A DNA stretch of 64,000 nt from Shewanella sp. MTB7 (lineage in GTDB: Bacteria > Pseudomonadota > Gammaproteobacteria > Enterobacterales > Shewanellaceae). A program made the position numbers and the translations under genes. The notes beneath the pieces were generated by a model. That model was not told where the DNA came from. It was given only the letters and a program-made list of their open reading frames with translations, and did not search any database. The stretch spans positions 4,220,001 through 4,284,000 of the forward strand of contig NZ_CP085636.1 of the NCBI RefSeq assembly GCF_027571385.1, written 5' to 3'. Below are positions 1 to 8,425 of the stretch, piece by piece. Position 1 is the stretch's first letter; every line of letters begins with the position of its first letter.

Positions 1-282
1 AAAAAACGCGGGTAAAAACTGCATCAGATAAGCTTATAGAATAACTAACTTTAATAAACTTTTCTGACAACAAATTTCAAAAATATTTTGATTTGAATTA
101 CAAATGGCGTGGTGACATGGATGTCGTTGAACGGTTTTGTTGGCAGGACTTGCGAATATGAGTAACCTTTTAATAATATTAGAAGTCAGCTTCAATTAAC
201 AAACCAAGACACCCAATAAAACCAGAACAATTAAGAGCTAGCTTTTTATTCTCTGTTGAGAGAATAATTCTAGCGACAGCTC

Positions 283-490
283 AAAAATCTAGCCAACCAT
301 TATTAATCAATAACATAGCGAGTCTATTGCAGGTTATCCACTTTCTAGTTGATGATAAGGCACATCTAGCAGATTTATAGATGAAGAAAAATCAGGCCAG
401 CCATTGTTAATCAATAACATAGCGTATCTATTGCAGGTTATCCATTTTCTAGTTGGTGATAAGGCACATCTAGCATATTTATGGATGATG
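283..490. repeat. Two tandem copies of a 104-bp unit
   Basis: Copy 1 covers about 283-386 and copy 2 about 387-490. They align without gaps at an offset of exactly 104 bases and differ at only a handful of positions; both contain ttaatcaataacatagcg and gataaggcacatctagca. No open reading frame of note crosses them. They lie downstream of the 3' end of the RAYT transposase gene, so they may be part of a repeat family mobilised by that enzyme, but I see no clear REP hairpin. The remainder of 1-607 shows no gene. Confidence 0.75.
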
Positions 491-607
491 AGAAGCTAAT
501 GAGAGTGTTCAGTGTACTCTTTAGGGCCGAGAATAACGGAATTCAAGCAGCAGGTTTTGACTCGATTGATAATGAGCCTGTTTTAACTGAATGATGAGTT
601 CAAACAC

Positions 608-1585
608 TTAGCCAGTTTGAAAATACTGGCAGCATTTAGAAAAATGCCGTCGTCGTTTGTCTAGATGTCCACAGTAGCTTGTGAGCTCTTGCAGTGTGCC
701 TACTGGACCATGAAAAAGCATACCAAACTCAGTCGCAAGTTTAAGCCAGTGCTCAACGGGAATATTTAACCTAATCAGTATCTTTGATGCATTAACAGAA
801 ATTGAACCTCGTTTGTCATCTCTAATGACTCTAGCCGTTTCGTCAACCAACTCGAGGTAATCTTTCAAATCAAAATTAATTCCTTGTGGCTGATTGAGGT
901 CTTCATTTCCAATAAAAGGGAGTAACTTTACAGGTTGCTTGCCATTTAAGGCAGATTTAATTCTAAGCTGGATACTTGTATGGTCTGATTGTTCAGGAGT
1001 ATTAGCCATGTTTGAACGAATAGGATTGAGGTCAACGTAAGCCATACAAGCCAAAACGGCAGCTTCATCCAATAACGCCTGACTTTTAAAGCGACCTTCC
1101 CAAAACCTTCCAGTGCAACCATCTTCTTTATTCGCCATGCGGGCAATAGGTTCGTTAAGTGTGCGCATAAACCAAGATATATCACTTAGTCGCCCTCTAT
1201 ATTGAGCAATAGAATGCTTTAAACTGTTAATTTCAAAGCTCTCTATTATTTCACCCTTGGCAAACCTCTGAGTGATGTCAGTTCCCATGAATATTTGATG
1301 CCAGTGCTCAACAACTTCCCTGTCACTCCAACCGTTAGATTCATAAATATCAACACACAGAACAAGATGTAGATGGTTTGACATTACCGCATAAGCTGCA
1401 ACATCAATAGCAAACACCCCTGCTAATTTCAGTAGCAGAGATTCAACCCAACCGCGCCTATGGTCATAATTTTTCCCAGAAAACTTATCATCCCCAAAAA
1501 GCATGGCCCGTCTGGATACGCGCGAGCAACAGTGGTATACCGAAGTATCTTCAATACTGATTTGAGTTCTTCTTGGACGGGGCAT
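608..1585 (-). CDS. REP-associated tyrosine transposase (RAYT, IS200-like Y1 family)
   Basis: This 325-residue protein belongs to the Y1/HUH transposase superfamily, which cuts and rejoins single-stranded DNA. The HUH motif is visible as SNHLHLVL, with His71 and His73. A Tyr near residue 128 (AQYRGRLSD) is a candidate nucleophile, and the GRFWEGRFKSQ stretch near residue 155 is typical of the RAYT branch. The length fits single-copy chromosomal RAYTs found in Shewanella and Vibrio better than the 130-150 residue IS200 TnpA. No transposon ends or accessory tnpB are visible, so it is probably a domesticated or REP-mobilising enzyme. The start at 1585 is followed by a basic N terminus (MPRPRR). 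Confidence 0.85.
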   Translation of the reverse strand: MPRPRRTQISIEDTSVYHCCSRVSRRAMLFGDDKFSGKNYDHRRGWVESLLLKLAGVFAIDVAAYAVMSNHLHLVLCVDIYESNGWSDREVVEHWHQIFMGTDITQRFAKGEIIESFEINSLKHSIAQYRGRLSDISWFMRTLNEPIARMANKEDGCTGRFWEGRFKSQALLDEAAVLACMAYVDLNPIRSNMANTPEQSDHTSIQLRIKSALNGKQPVKLLPFIGNEDLNQPQGINFDLKDYLELVDETARVIRDDKRGSISVNASKILIRLNIPVEHWLKLATEFGMLFHGPVGTLQELTSYCGHLDKRRRHFSKCCQYFQTG

Positions 1586-1677
1586 TACAACCTCCTACTT
1601 AAGCTAATCATTAAAGCTTAGTAAGAAGCGCAAATATACGCCATTAAGAATGGCTGCATTATTTCTCTTCACGTTTT

Positions 1678-1788
1678 CTAAACATACCCTTCCTCTATTA
1701 ATTCCTGAGGAGTAATACCAATTACATTGAGTATCCGTTCATTCAGAGGGAGGGTTTCAACCTGATGAGGTTTGAGTTGATTGATCAT
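1678..1788 (-). CDS. Possible 36-residue small protein (low support)
   Basis: A short open frame reads MINQLKPHQVETLPLNERIL and then 16 more residues rich in Ile and Glu, ending with TAG. The composition looks protein-like, but the ribosome-binding site is poor because GAG directly abuts the ATG. It lies beyond the psuG terminator in a 360-base interval with no other gene. Part of the sequence (ataccaatta) resembles the tip of the MITE family found elsewhere in the window, so the frame may be chance. I do not recognise it. Confidence 0.2.
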   Translation of the reverse strand: MINQLKPHQVETLPLNERILNVIGITPQELIEEGYV

Positions 1789-1811
1789 CTCAAAGCTTGG
1801 GAAACTTGCAT

Positions 1812-1846
1812 AAAAAATCCGAGGCCTAGAAATAGGACTCGGATTC
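1812..1846 (-). terminator. Rho-independent terminator after psuG
   Basis: Read on the minus strand, the arms AATCCGAG and CTCGGATT enclose a second stem (CCTA-TTTC-TAGG) and are followed by a run of six T. It lies about 100 bases beyond the psuG stop codon and fits as the end of the psuK-psuG transcript. The rest of 1586-1947 holds no convincing gene. Confidence 0.75.
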
Positions 1847-1947
1847 TGAAGTGTCTAGAAGATCAATCAACCGATGGATAAATCACTAAATGATCGATAT
1901 TACACCCTAAGGCGCTTGTTTTCTACTATTTATTTAAATAACTTCAG

Positions 1948-2862
1948 CTACTTAGTGTATTCAACCGCTATTTGAGCTGCAAGCTTGGCATTGTTAAATA
2001 CCAGCTCAATATTGGCTTTGAGGCTGGTACCTTTGGTTTTTTCAGCCACTTTAGCTAAAAGGAAAGGCGTGGATGCTTTACCTGACACGCCTTGCTGTTT
2101 CATTTGGGCCAGCGCATCAAAGATCACCTCATCGATCATGGCGCGATCCAGTTGATGTACTTCTGGAATAGGGTTCGCTACCACCACACCGCCCTTCAGT
2201 CCCATCGCCCATTTAGCTTTCAATGCATCGGCAATCTGTTTTGGAGTATCGAGTCTGTAATCAACGCCAAATTCACTCTCGCGGGTATAAAATGCAGGCA
2301 AGGTATCAGTTTGATGGCCGATCACTGGTACACCTTGAGTTTCAAGATATTCAAGTGTCAGGCCGATATCCAAAATCGACTTTACGCCAGCGCACACCAC
2401 GGCAACATCGGTATTGGCCAACTCCTGTAGATCCGCAGAGATATCAAATGTCTGCTCTGCACCTCGATGCACCCCACCAATGCCACCTGTGGCAAATACT
2501 TTAATGCCGGCCATTGCCGCTAGGATCATGGTCGAAGCCACTGTTGTCGCACCATCGATTTGCTTAGCGACAATAAAAGGGATATCACGGCGGCTAGTTT
2601 TAATGACATCTAAGCCAGCTTTACCTAAACATTCAATCTCTTGTGGAGTCATTCCCACCTTCAAACGACCCTTTAGAATCGCTATCGTTGCTGGAATGGC
2701 ACCATTGTCTCTGATGATCTGCTCAACACGCAGTGCTGTCTCAACATTTTGCGGATAAGGCATACCGTGAGAAATAATGGTCGACTCTAATGCGACGACA
2801 GGTTTACCAGCGGCGAGTGCGGCTGCAACTTCAGGGTTAATATCTAAATACTGCTCTAACAT
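1948..2862 (-). CDS. psuG: Pseudouridine-5'-phosphate glycosidase
   Basis: PsuG cleaves the C-C glycosidic bond of pseudouridine 5'-phosphate to give uracil and ribose 5-phosphate, the second step of pseudouridine salvage in the cytoplasm. The 304-residue protein has the family signature ALESTIISHGMPYPQN at residues 25-40, including the conserved Glu26, and the CAGVKSILDIG segment carrying the conserved active-site lysine. Length matches the E. coli YeiN family. The ATG overlaps the end of psuK by seven bases (ATGTTAG), so the two are translationally coupled. No nucleoside transporter gene is adjacent. Confidence 0.95.
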   Translation of the reverse strand: MLEQYLDINPEVAAALAAGKPVVALESTIISHGMPYPQNVETALRVEQIIRDNGAIPATIAILKGRLKVGMTPQEIECLGKAGLDVIKTSRRDIPFIVAKQIDGATTVASTMILAAMAGIKVFATGGIGGVHRGAEQTFDISADLQELANTDVAVVCAGVKSILDIGLTLEYLETQGVPVIGHQTDTLPAFYTRESEFGVDYRLDTPKQIADALKAKWAMGLKGGVVVANPIPEVHQLDRAMIDEVIFDALAQMKQQGVSGKASTPFLLAKVAEKTKGTSLKANIELVFNNAKLAAQIAVEYTK

Positions 2863-3947
2863 ATAGATTCCTTGATAACGCGATTAACGGACATTTCAGA
2901 CATGTTCGGATTGATGGTCGCAAGATGTGACAGCGCCACAACGGCGGCGGCCATAGCAAATGTGGTTGATTGTTCGATATCCCACTCTTGTAGCCAGCCA
3001 TGAGCGAGCCCTGCAAGGAATGCATCACCAGCGCCATTGGCGTTGATCATAGGGATATCGATTGCAGGTATTAGCGCTTGGTTTTCACCATCGCTATAGA
3101 AAACGCCATCAGCACCTAAACTAAGAAAGATGCGCTGTACGCCCTGTTGATGGAACCAAGTGCTTAACATCGGCAGTTCGCTATAATCGTTAATAGCTAT
3201 CCCTGATAGTTGCTCAGCTTCTTTCAAATTGGGTTTTAAGGTGTGTATAGCATTCAAAAAAGGTTGCAGTTTCTTAGCTTTTGCACAGGAGACTGTATCG
3301 ACAAAGATAGGTCTATCAGAGAAGCTGCTCAGCAAATACTCAAGAGCTGGGGCCGAGAGGTTAGCATCTAAGATGAGCAGATCCGCACGTCTTAACATCT
3401 CTTCTTGAGACTGCAATACCTCGACGCTCAGACGATTTAGAATCGCCATATCATTGATAGCCACATGCATATCACTATCACCATCGAGCACAGATAAATA
3501 GGTCGAGGTAGAGGCATCATTGAGCTGTAAGCAGCCCTGCATATCTATTCCAGCATGCTGACACTGATCGATAATGGCCTGACCATAAGTGTCTTTTCCT
3601 ACCGCGCTAAGCAGACGAGTATGTGAGCCTAAACGGGCTAAGTTCTCAGCAATATTGCGGCCAACGCCTCCGGGAGAGCAGGTAACACTGCCAGGATTGG
3701 AATCCCCAACTTGCAGTTTATCTAAGGGCCGACCCAGAATATCCATGTTTGCGCCACCGATCACAACTGCGTAGCGAGACTCGGCCAGAATATAGCCCTT
3801 GCCCTTAATAACGCCTTTATTGGTGAGATTCATAATATGGCCAGCAACGGCGGAGCGGCTGATCCCAAGCCTGTCGGCTAAATCTTGCTGGGAGATCAGT
3901 GGGTCTTGTTTAAGAATTGCCAATATCTGATGTTCGCGTTCTGTCAT
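2856..3947 (-). CDS. psuK: Pseudouridine kinase with N-terminal winged helix-turn-helix
   Basis: The 363-residue protein joins a DNA-binding domain to a PfkB/ribokinase-type sugar kinase. Residues 1-55 form a MarR/Lrp-like winged helix (QQDLADRLGISRSAVAGHI). From about residue 58 the kinase domain shows GGVGRNIAENLARLG and the C-terminal anion-hole and catalytic-base motif NANGAGDAFLAGL. Next to psuG the substrate is most likely pseudouridine, which it phosphorylates to pseudouridine 5'-phosphate. The fusion suggests that the kinase regulates its own operon; two matching palindromes lie directly upstream. Some related PfkB fusions act on other nucleosides, so substrate identity rests mainly on the psuG neighbour. 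Confidence 0.9.
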   Translation of the reverse strand: MTEREHQILAILKQDPLISQQDLADRLGISRSAVAGHIMNLTNKGVIKGKGYILAESRYAVVIGGANMDILGRPLDKLQVGDSNPGSVTCSPGGVGRNIAENLARLGSHTRLLSAVGKDTYGQAIIDQCQHAGIDMQGCLQLNDASTSTYLSVLDGDSDMHVAINDMAILNRLSVEVLQSQEEMLRRADLLILDANLSAPALEYLLSSFSDRPIFVDTVSCAKAKKLQPFLNAIHTLKPNLKEAEQLSGIAINDYSELPMLSTWFHQQGVQRIFLSLGADGVFYSDGENQALIPAIDIPMINANGAGDAFLAGLAHGWLQEWDIEQSTTFAMAAAVVALSHLATINPNMSEMSVNRVIKESIC

Positions 3948-3969
3948 TATTATTATCCAGATTTAACGC

Positions 3970-4003
3970 CCAAACACTTGTTTGGATACCAAACTTAAGT
4001 TTG
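3970..4003. promoter_or_regulatory. Paired palindromic operator upstream of psuK
   Basis: Two copies of CAAAC-N4-GTTTG lie at 3971-3984 (CAAACACTTGTTTG) and 3990-4003 (CAAACTTAAGTTTG, a perfect 14-base palindrome), with centres 19 bases apart, close to two helical turns. They sit 24-57 bases before the psuK ATG, where the promoter should be. They are a good candidate binding site for the DNA-binding domain of PsuK itself; this is inference from position and symmetry. Confidence 0.6.
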
Positions 4004-4414
4004 AAGGAGCGTTTAAAATATGCTGAATATATATAAAATTCAAGTAAAACAAACAAGAACCATATTGAAATTGTGAGCAAGCTCTGAATAAACTGGACTT
4101 AATTAGCCTTAAACTGAAAACAATGGGGGTTTAGATCTAGATAGAATGCAAGCCACAACCTAAAGGAAAAACTGAAAAATTTCATTTCAACGTCATAATT
4201 CACAATATACGACTAAGGAATGATGAATCCTTGTACGAGGAAAATATACTATCCATAATGGTATTTCTCTAAAACGATCACCCAAGATCGAGGAGAACAC
4301 CAATCAAATAAATATTATTTATATTCAGATAGTTAATCTAGTTGATATAATCGTTGACTCTACATATTGATCTGTAGAGTGAGCAAGTGAGTATTACTAA
4401 TAGGTGGATAAATC
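4004..4414. other. Intergenic region between psuK and the META gene, no gene seen
   Basis: About 410 AT-rich bases separate the divergent psuK and META-domain genes. I see no open frame with a plausible ribosome-binding site, no RNA gene and no convincing riboswitch-like structure. It must hold the two divergent promoters. Confidence 0.5.
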
Positions 4415-4822
4415 ATGAATAAGCAAATTGTTGGCTGCATTATCGTATTGTTGTTATCAGGTTGTCAGTCCATGTCTAATGGAGACAGGTTACAGAGTTT
4501 TATCCTCGGAGATTGGCAAGTTGAATCCGTTATGGGGACGCCTACAGTGATGAGTCCTGCTAACCTCAGCTTTTTTGAGGATGGTAAAATTGCAGGTAAT
4601 AATAGCTGTAATAACTTTTTTGGGAAATATACCGTGGAAGGTGACAAGGTTAAGCTAATGCCTGCAGGTTCCACAATGATGATGTGCCCTGAGTCATTGA
4701 TGCGCCAAGCAGGTTTAATTGATAAAGCGATGCCCCTTGTTGCTACTGCTGAAATGAAGATAAATAATCTTAAATTTTTAGATAGCGCTGGTAAGTCAAT
4801 ATTTATACTCAATAAGCTCTAA
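4415..4822 (+). CDS. META-domain lipoprotein (HslJ-like)
   Basis: The 135-residue protein starts with a lipoprotein signal peptide: a hydrophobic stretch followed by the lipobox LSGC with Cys17 as the lipidated residue. The remainder is one META domain, recognisable from the pattern LGDWQVESV, then FFEDGKIAGNNSCNNFFGKY, then TMMMCPESLM. Related E. coli HslJ is an envelope protein linked to heat shock and novobiocin resistance, but the molecular role of META domains is not established. Ser at +2 predicts outer-membrane rather than inner-membrane retention. It appears monocistronic, with a terminator 25 bases after the stop. Confidence 0.85.
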   Translation: MNKQIVGCIIVLLLSGCQSMSNGDRLQSFILGDWQVESVMGTPTVMSPANLSFFEDGKIAGNNSCNNFFGKYTVEGDKVKLMPAGSTMMMCPESLMRQAGLIDKAMPLVATAEMKINNLKFLDSAGKSIFILNKL

Positions 4823-4845
4823 CCAATAAAGCCAAATCAAACAGT

Positions 4846-4876
4846 AATTAAGCTCCGACTAAGTCGGGGCTTAATT
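4846..4876. terminator. Bidirectional terminator-like hairpin
   Basis: The arms aattaagctccgact and aagtcggggcttaatt pair over about 15 bases with one mismatch and a tiny loop. The hairpin lies between the convergent META gene and the YaiI-family gene and could end both transcripts. Confidence 0.7.
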
Positions 4877-4953
4877 AGATGAAGATCTTCGTTTCAACAG
4901 CTACTGAAGTCGTTTCAGTACTCAGCTTTTAGCTCCTAGATCACAACTTAGCC

Positions 4954-5409
4954 CTAAACAGGCTTGTGGTGTTTAGTCACAAAGCGATCTAACTGGTTGC
5001 CGAAGGCTTGTTTCTCGCTGGCACCCATTGCGGCGGGGCCACCAGTATGAACGCCACTGGCACGCATGGTATCCATAAAGTCACGCATATTAAGTATTGA
5101 TTTGATGTTTTGCTCAGTATAAAGCTCGCCGCGAGGATTGAGCGCCACGCCACCTTTATCAATCACTTCCGATGCTAATGGAATATCGGCGGTGATCACT
5201 AAGTCACCAGCTTCCAAACATTTAACTATCTCATCATCGGCCACATCAAAACCAGATGGCACCGTCACCATAGTAATAAAACGCGAAGGGGGAATACGTA
5301 TCGAATGATTGGCCACTAAGATCACGTCCACTTTTGCTCTATCGGCAACTCGAAACAAGATCTCTTTTATCACACCAGGACAGGCATCAGCATCAACCCA
5401 AATTTTCAT
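4954..5409 (-). CDS. YaiI/YqxD family protein (DUF188)
   Basis: The 151-residue cytoplasmic protein matches the DUF188 (YaiI/YqxD) family over its whole length. It opens with [19 protein letters not shown], the conserved Asp-containing N-terminal motif, and has the central stretch [11 protein letters not shown] and the C-terminal segment HTGGPAAMG. The fold is related to PIN/NYN-type nucleases and the Asp residues suggest metal binding, but the biochemical role of this family is not settled. It is followed on the minus strand by the bidirectional hairpin at 4846. Confidence 0.85.
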   Translation of the reverse strand: MKIWVDADACPGVIKEILFRVADRAKVDVILVANHSIRIPPSRFITMVTVPSGFDVADDEIVKCLEAGDLVITADIPLASEVIDKGGVALNPRGELYTEQNIKSILNMRDFMDTMRASGVHTGGPAAMGASEKQAFGNQLDRFVTKHHKPV

Positions 5410-5444
5410 TAGTTTCCCTTCATTTTAAATTTTTAGTTAATAAG

Positions 5445-5486
5445 ATAAAAAACCGCCGTGATCGATAAGATGACAGCGGTTTTATC
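5445..5486 (-). terminator. Rho-independent terminator after the phnA-like gene
   Basis: On the minus strand the arms AAAACCGC and GCGGTTTT flank a roughly 19-base loop, and the hairpin runs into a T tract. It lies just past the stop of the PhnA-like gene and before the start of the YaiI-family gene, so it separates the two units. Confidence 0.7.
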
Positions 5487-5527
5487 TATCTCCATCACTC
5501 AGTTAAGAGCAATAGTGAGTGAGTATA

Positions 5528-6106
5528 TTACTCTTCTTCAGCTGGTACTTTCTTAACAAAACAAGTCAGAATAACGATACGAGTACCGTTAACACGACCT
5601 TCGATATGCTCTGGATTACTTGTTAACGAAATACCACGCACCGTTGTGCCGCGCTTAGCAGTAAAAGTGGTGCCTTTAACGTTAAGATCTTTAATGATAA
5701 CCACGTTATCACCCGCTTCTATGATGGCACCATTGCTATCTCTATGCGGCACAAAGTCTTCATCAACTTCATTAATACCCGCATCGGCCCATGCTTGCAT
5801 ATGCTCATCAAGATACAACATATCCAGTAGATCACGCGCCCAAGCTTCTGCGCTGATCTGCTTAAGCATACGGTAAGCCATCACCTGCACTGCAGGAACA
5901 GGACTCCACATGCTGTCATTCAAACAACGCCAATGGTTCATGTCGAGAGTCGAAGAGTCTTGAATTTGACCAGTACAAGTGTCACAGATCATGATACGTG
6001 CATCGCCATAACCTTTTGAATCAGGAAGCTCAAAAGATGTTAACTTTGACTCGCTACCACACAGTTCACACTTACTATCACAACGCTTTAATAGTTCTCT
6101 AGTCAT
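5528..6106 (-). CDS. PhnA/YjdM-family zinc-ribbon protein
   Basis: The 192-residue protein belongs to the family annotated as PhnA or YjdM. The N-terminal zinc ribbon is formed by Cys13, Cys16, Cys41 and Cys44 (CELCGSES, CDTCTGQ). The C-terminal half, from about residue 120, is the small SH3-like PhnA domain (DNVVIIKDLNVKG). Despite the name, this family is not the phosphonoacetate hydrolase and no phosphonate genes lie nearby; its function is unknown. The middle region (MLKQISAEAWARDLLDMLYL) is longer than in E. coli YjdM. The gene is monocistronic. Confidence 0.85.
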   Translation of the reverse strand: MTRELLKRCDSKCELCGSESKLTSFELPDSKGYGDARIMICDTCTGQIQDSSTLDMNHWRCLNDSMWSPVPAVQVMAYRMLKQISAEAWARDLLDMLYLDEHMQAWADAGINEVDEDFVPHRDSNGAIIEAGDNVVIIKDLNVKGTTFTAKRGTTVRGISLTSNPEHIEGRVNGTRIVILTCFVKKVPAEEE

Positions 6107-6300
6107 CTTAATCTTATCTATCTGAAATTAAAAAATGTATGGCAAGAGTGCCATAAAATGTTGGCTCTTTTAGCAAGTGCCAACACTCAATTGGCGCGCA
6201 TTATAGCATCTTTGGCCAAACCAAAAAAGTGAGCTAGGTAGCCTCTTTACTGATAAATGTGATTTACAAAGCCATGACTACATCTAATAAATAAGATCTA

Positions 6301-7791
6301 TTAAGTTTTTATAAAGCAACCATGGAAGCCCAATGGCAGAGTCCGATCCATTATCGCTTCTGCCATCGGTCCTTGAGCTAGGTTTTCACCGTCAAATAAC
6401 GATAAGCCTGATTGCTTAGTTTTATAATCCAGCCAAGTCATCAAAATATAGCCTTCTCCCAGTTTAGCTTTAGGGATAAATAGGGGCTCTTCGATAATTT
6501 TCCCCTTACCGAAATAGTAAGTGTCGGTTGGCTTGCCCTCTTGCACACGGTAAAGCGTATCACTTAACCCTGACTCACTGTCACAAGAAGCTCCGATACC
6601 AAATACAGCTTGAATCTTATCGGTTACCCTTTGATCAAATTGCAAAAACTCCATATTAATCCCGCTGTGAACGATTTGAGCCTTCAATGGAGTTTTAGTG
6701 TCTGAATCAAGCTTGAGTTTAATGGTCACCAATTCCGCATCACTGCTTTTTTCACGCTCCTTTCCTGTCAGCAGTTGAGACATTCCATTGAGTAAAATCC
6801 CTGCATCAGGGTAGAGACTGAGCTGCAGTTGCAGTTCACCATCTATTTCAACGGCTCCGCCGAAATGGAATGCAAAACCTGCGGGAAGCTCTGCCCACTG
6901 CTGTTGACTAAAATCTGCTTTATCAATAATCAGTAATTTGGCCCCAAGTTCAGGCTGCCATCTGAATGAATCGATGTACGTTTGACCGCGCAGATAGACA
7001 CAAGATGAAACATAGAAAATTAGTTTGTTTTGGCTTTGAGTAAACGCGTGTAGATAACTCGCCTGCGGCAGCGTTATCACTTGCATGCGGCTAATGTCAT
7101 CCTCTTTCGACACTTGATACATTAGTAATGAGTTGCTGCCATCGACATACCAACTGCCAAAGTTCCACATGCCACCTTGTCCATCAGTAAGAGGATGTGC
7201 GGAAAAAGGCAGTTGTTTATATTTATCGCCAAAACTCTTCACGCCTATTGTGCCCAAAGAATCAGGATCGAGTCGATAAGGAGAACCCGCTTCCCACAAA
7301 GCCAAGAGTTCACCACGCCAAGGGATCACGCTAGTATTGGCCACATTCATATCATCATTATTGCGAATGGGCAGTGCGTTAGGTATCTGTGTGCCGGCAG
7401 TGTTGTAACGAAACTCTCCCGCCTGTTCTTCAACTTTAAATTTCTTCGTTTGTACAAACTTACCTTTATGACTTATCTCTTCACTGCTTAAGTTAAACTG
7501 CTGCACCATGCCATCACCATCGAACCAATGCTTATAATGCATTGCCCCACGATGCATCATAGAGGGACCATTACGATATAAACTGCCCGTTAATGACTTG
7601 GGCCATTTACCCGTCAACTGCATCGCTAACGAGGTGAAGTCACTCTGAACGCCATCAAATGCCATACCCCAATCTTGTTTGGCAATGACTGCAGCATTAT
7701 CTAATGACAATACTGAGTCTGCCATTTTCCCCCACACGGTTGTGGATATTAGCGCCAGAGATGAACCGATAAATTGTCGTCTGTTTAACAT
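6301..7791 (-). CDS. Exported carotenoid oxygenase (RPE65/CCD family)
   Basis: Carotenoid oxygenases use a non-haem iron held by four histidines to cleave double bonds of carotenoids, apocarotenoids or stilbenes. All four are visible: about residue 199 (SAHPLTDG), 247 (YLHAFTQ), 308 (AFHFGGAVE) and 492 (GFHGCFI) of 496. The N terminus MLNRRQFIGSSLALIST carries a twin-arginine-like signal, unusual for the family and pointing to periplasmic export with the cofactor loaded. The gene follows the DUF2141 gene and a short leader whose start region is nearly identical to its own. The substrate cannot be told from sequence; the window has no carotenoid biosynthesis genes. Confidence 0.88.
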   Translation of the reverse strand: MLNRRQFIGSSLALISTTVWGKMADSVLSLDNAAVIAKQDWGMAFDGVQSDFTSLAMQLTGKWPKSLTGSLYRNGPSMMHRGAMHYKHWFDGDGMVQQFNLSSEEISHKGKFVQTKKFKVEEQAGEFRYNTAGTQIPNALPIRNNDDMNVANTSVIPWRGELLALWEAGSPYRLDPDSLGTIGVKSFGDKYKQLPFSAHPLTDGQGGMWNFGSWYVDGSNSLLMYQVSKEDDISRMQVITLPQASYLHAFTQSQNKLIFYVSSCVYLRGQTYIDSFRWQPELGAKLLIIDKADFSQQQWAELPAGFAFHFGGAVEIDGELQLQLSLYPDAGILLNGMSQLLTGKEREKSSDAELVTIKLKLDSDTKTPLKAQIVHSGINMEFLQFDQRVTDKIQAVFGIGASCDSESGLSDTLYRVQEGKPTDTYYFGKGKIIEEPLFIPKAKLGEGYILMTWLDYKTKQSGLSLFDGENLAQGPMAEAIMDRTLPLGFHGCFIKT

Positions 7792-7874
7792 AAGATCTCC
7801 CCTCTTACCTTAGACATTTTTCCCCTAGCTACCGTTGCCAGAGATGAAACGATGAACTGTTTTCTATTTAACAT
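7785..7874 (-). CDS. 29-residue leader peptide, partial duplicate of the carotenoid oxygenase start
   Basis: An ATG at 7874, behind a strong GAGGAGGGGG ribosome-binding site, opens a 29-residue frame beginning MLNRKQFIVSSLATVA, almost the same as the signal start of the next gene (MLNRRQFIGSSLALIS). Its TAA stop overlaps the second codon of the carotenoid oxygenase (ATGTTAA), so translation would be coupled. About 65 bases including the ribosome-binding site are duplicated. It may be a decayed copy after a local duplication, or a true coupling leader. It is not an independent functional enzyme. Confidence 0.5.
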   Translation of the reverse strand: MLNRKQFIVSSLATVARGKMSKVRGEILC

Positions 7875-7885
7875 GACCCCCTCCT

Positions 7886-8329
7886 CTACCTTAAATGGAT
7901 GGTGATGGCGGTATCGGTATCAACAGTAAATTTGGCTTCATCGAAACTTGCGGGACCAAAACTGCCAGCATTATTACTAAAGCCGTACCCTTCACTGGGC
8001 ACCCCAAGAAAATTACTGTCTAAGGTGTTATTACCATTTTCATCGTGCAGCACTTTTACTGCATATTCGCCAGGCATAAGATCGGTAAATATCATGGAGT
8101 GGCTGGTCGAAGTGACTGGTTTAATCATTGAGGCAACAGCTGAAGTCCCAGTCTGGTAACTCTCTTGGTTCTGATAGACAGCGACCATTAATTGACCTTG
8201 CTGCGTATCGATATTGTCTAAAGTTAATGTCAAATTACTCGCTTGCACTGTACTGAACATGGTTAATGTTGATAGTGCTGCAGTAGTAACAAGTGCAACT
8301 TTGATACTGTTTCTAATTATATTTTTCAT
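7886..8329 (-). CDS. DUF2141 secreted protein
   Basis: The 147-residue protein has a clear signal peptide (about residues 1-30, ending TVQASN) and a DUF2141 domain, a small beta-sandwich of unknown role. Typical family motifs are present: GQLMVAVYQNQESY, then GEYAVKVLHDENGNNTLD and GVPSEGYGFSNNA. The acidic DENGNNTLD loop resembles a calcium site, which is inference. It is the first gene of a minus-strand unit with the leader and the carotenoid oxygenase; the leader ribosome-binding site directly follows its stop. DUF2141 genes are often found near carotenoid or lipid genes, so a joint envelope role is plausible. Confidence 0.85.
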   Translation of the reverse strand: MKNIIRNSIKVALVTTAALSTLTMFSTVQASNLTLTLDNIDTQQGQLMVAVYQNQESYQTGTSAVASMIKPVTSTSHSMIFTDLMPGEYAVKVLHDENGNNTLDSNFLGVPSEGYGFSNNAGSFGPASFDEAKFTVDTDTAITIHLR

Positions 8330-8425
8330 CTCTATTCCCTTATGTCATGATTGAAACTTAAGTTTAGAGAATGTTAAATCAACAAACAGGTGCCAAAAGT
8401 CATGAACTTCATTGGCATTAATTTA

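Noticed and set aside
1716..1752. ataccaattacattgagta as another MITE end
   Set aside because: Only the first ten or so bases match the MITE tip and no right end follows at the expected 266 bases.
1772..1875. Inverted pair gttgattgatcatct and agaagatcaatcaac as transposon ends
   Set aside because: The arms simply enclose the psuG terminator and no transposase or target duplication is seen; kept only as a terminator.
5528..6106. Phosphonoacetate hydrolase
   Set aside because: The family name PhnA is misleading; the zinc ribbon plus PhnA C-domain protein is not that hydrolase and there are no phosphonate genes around.
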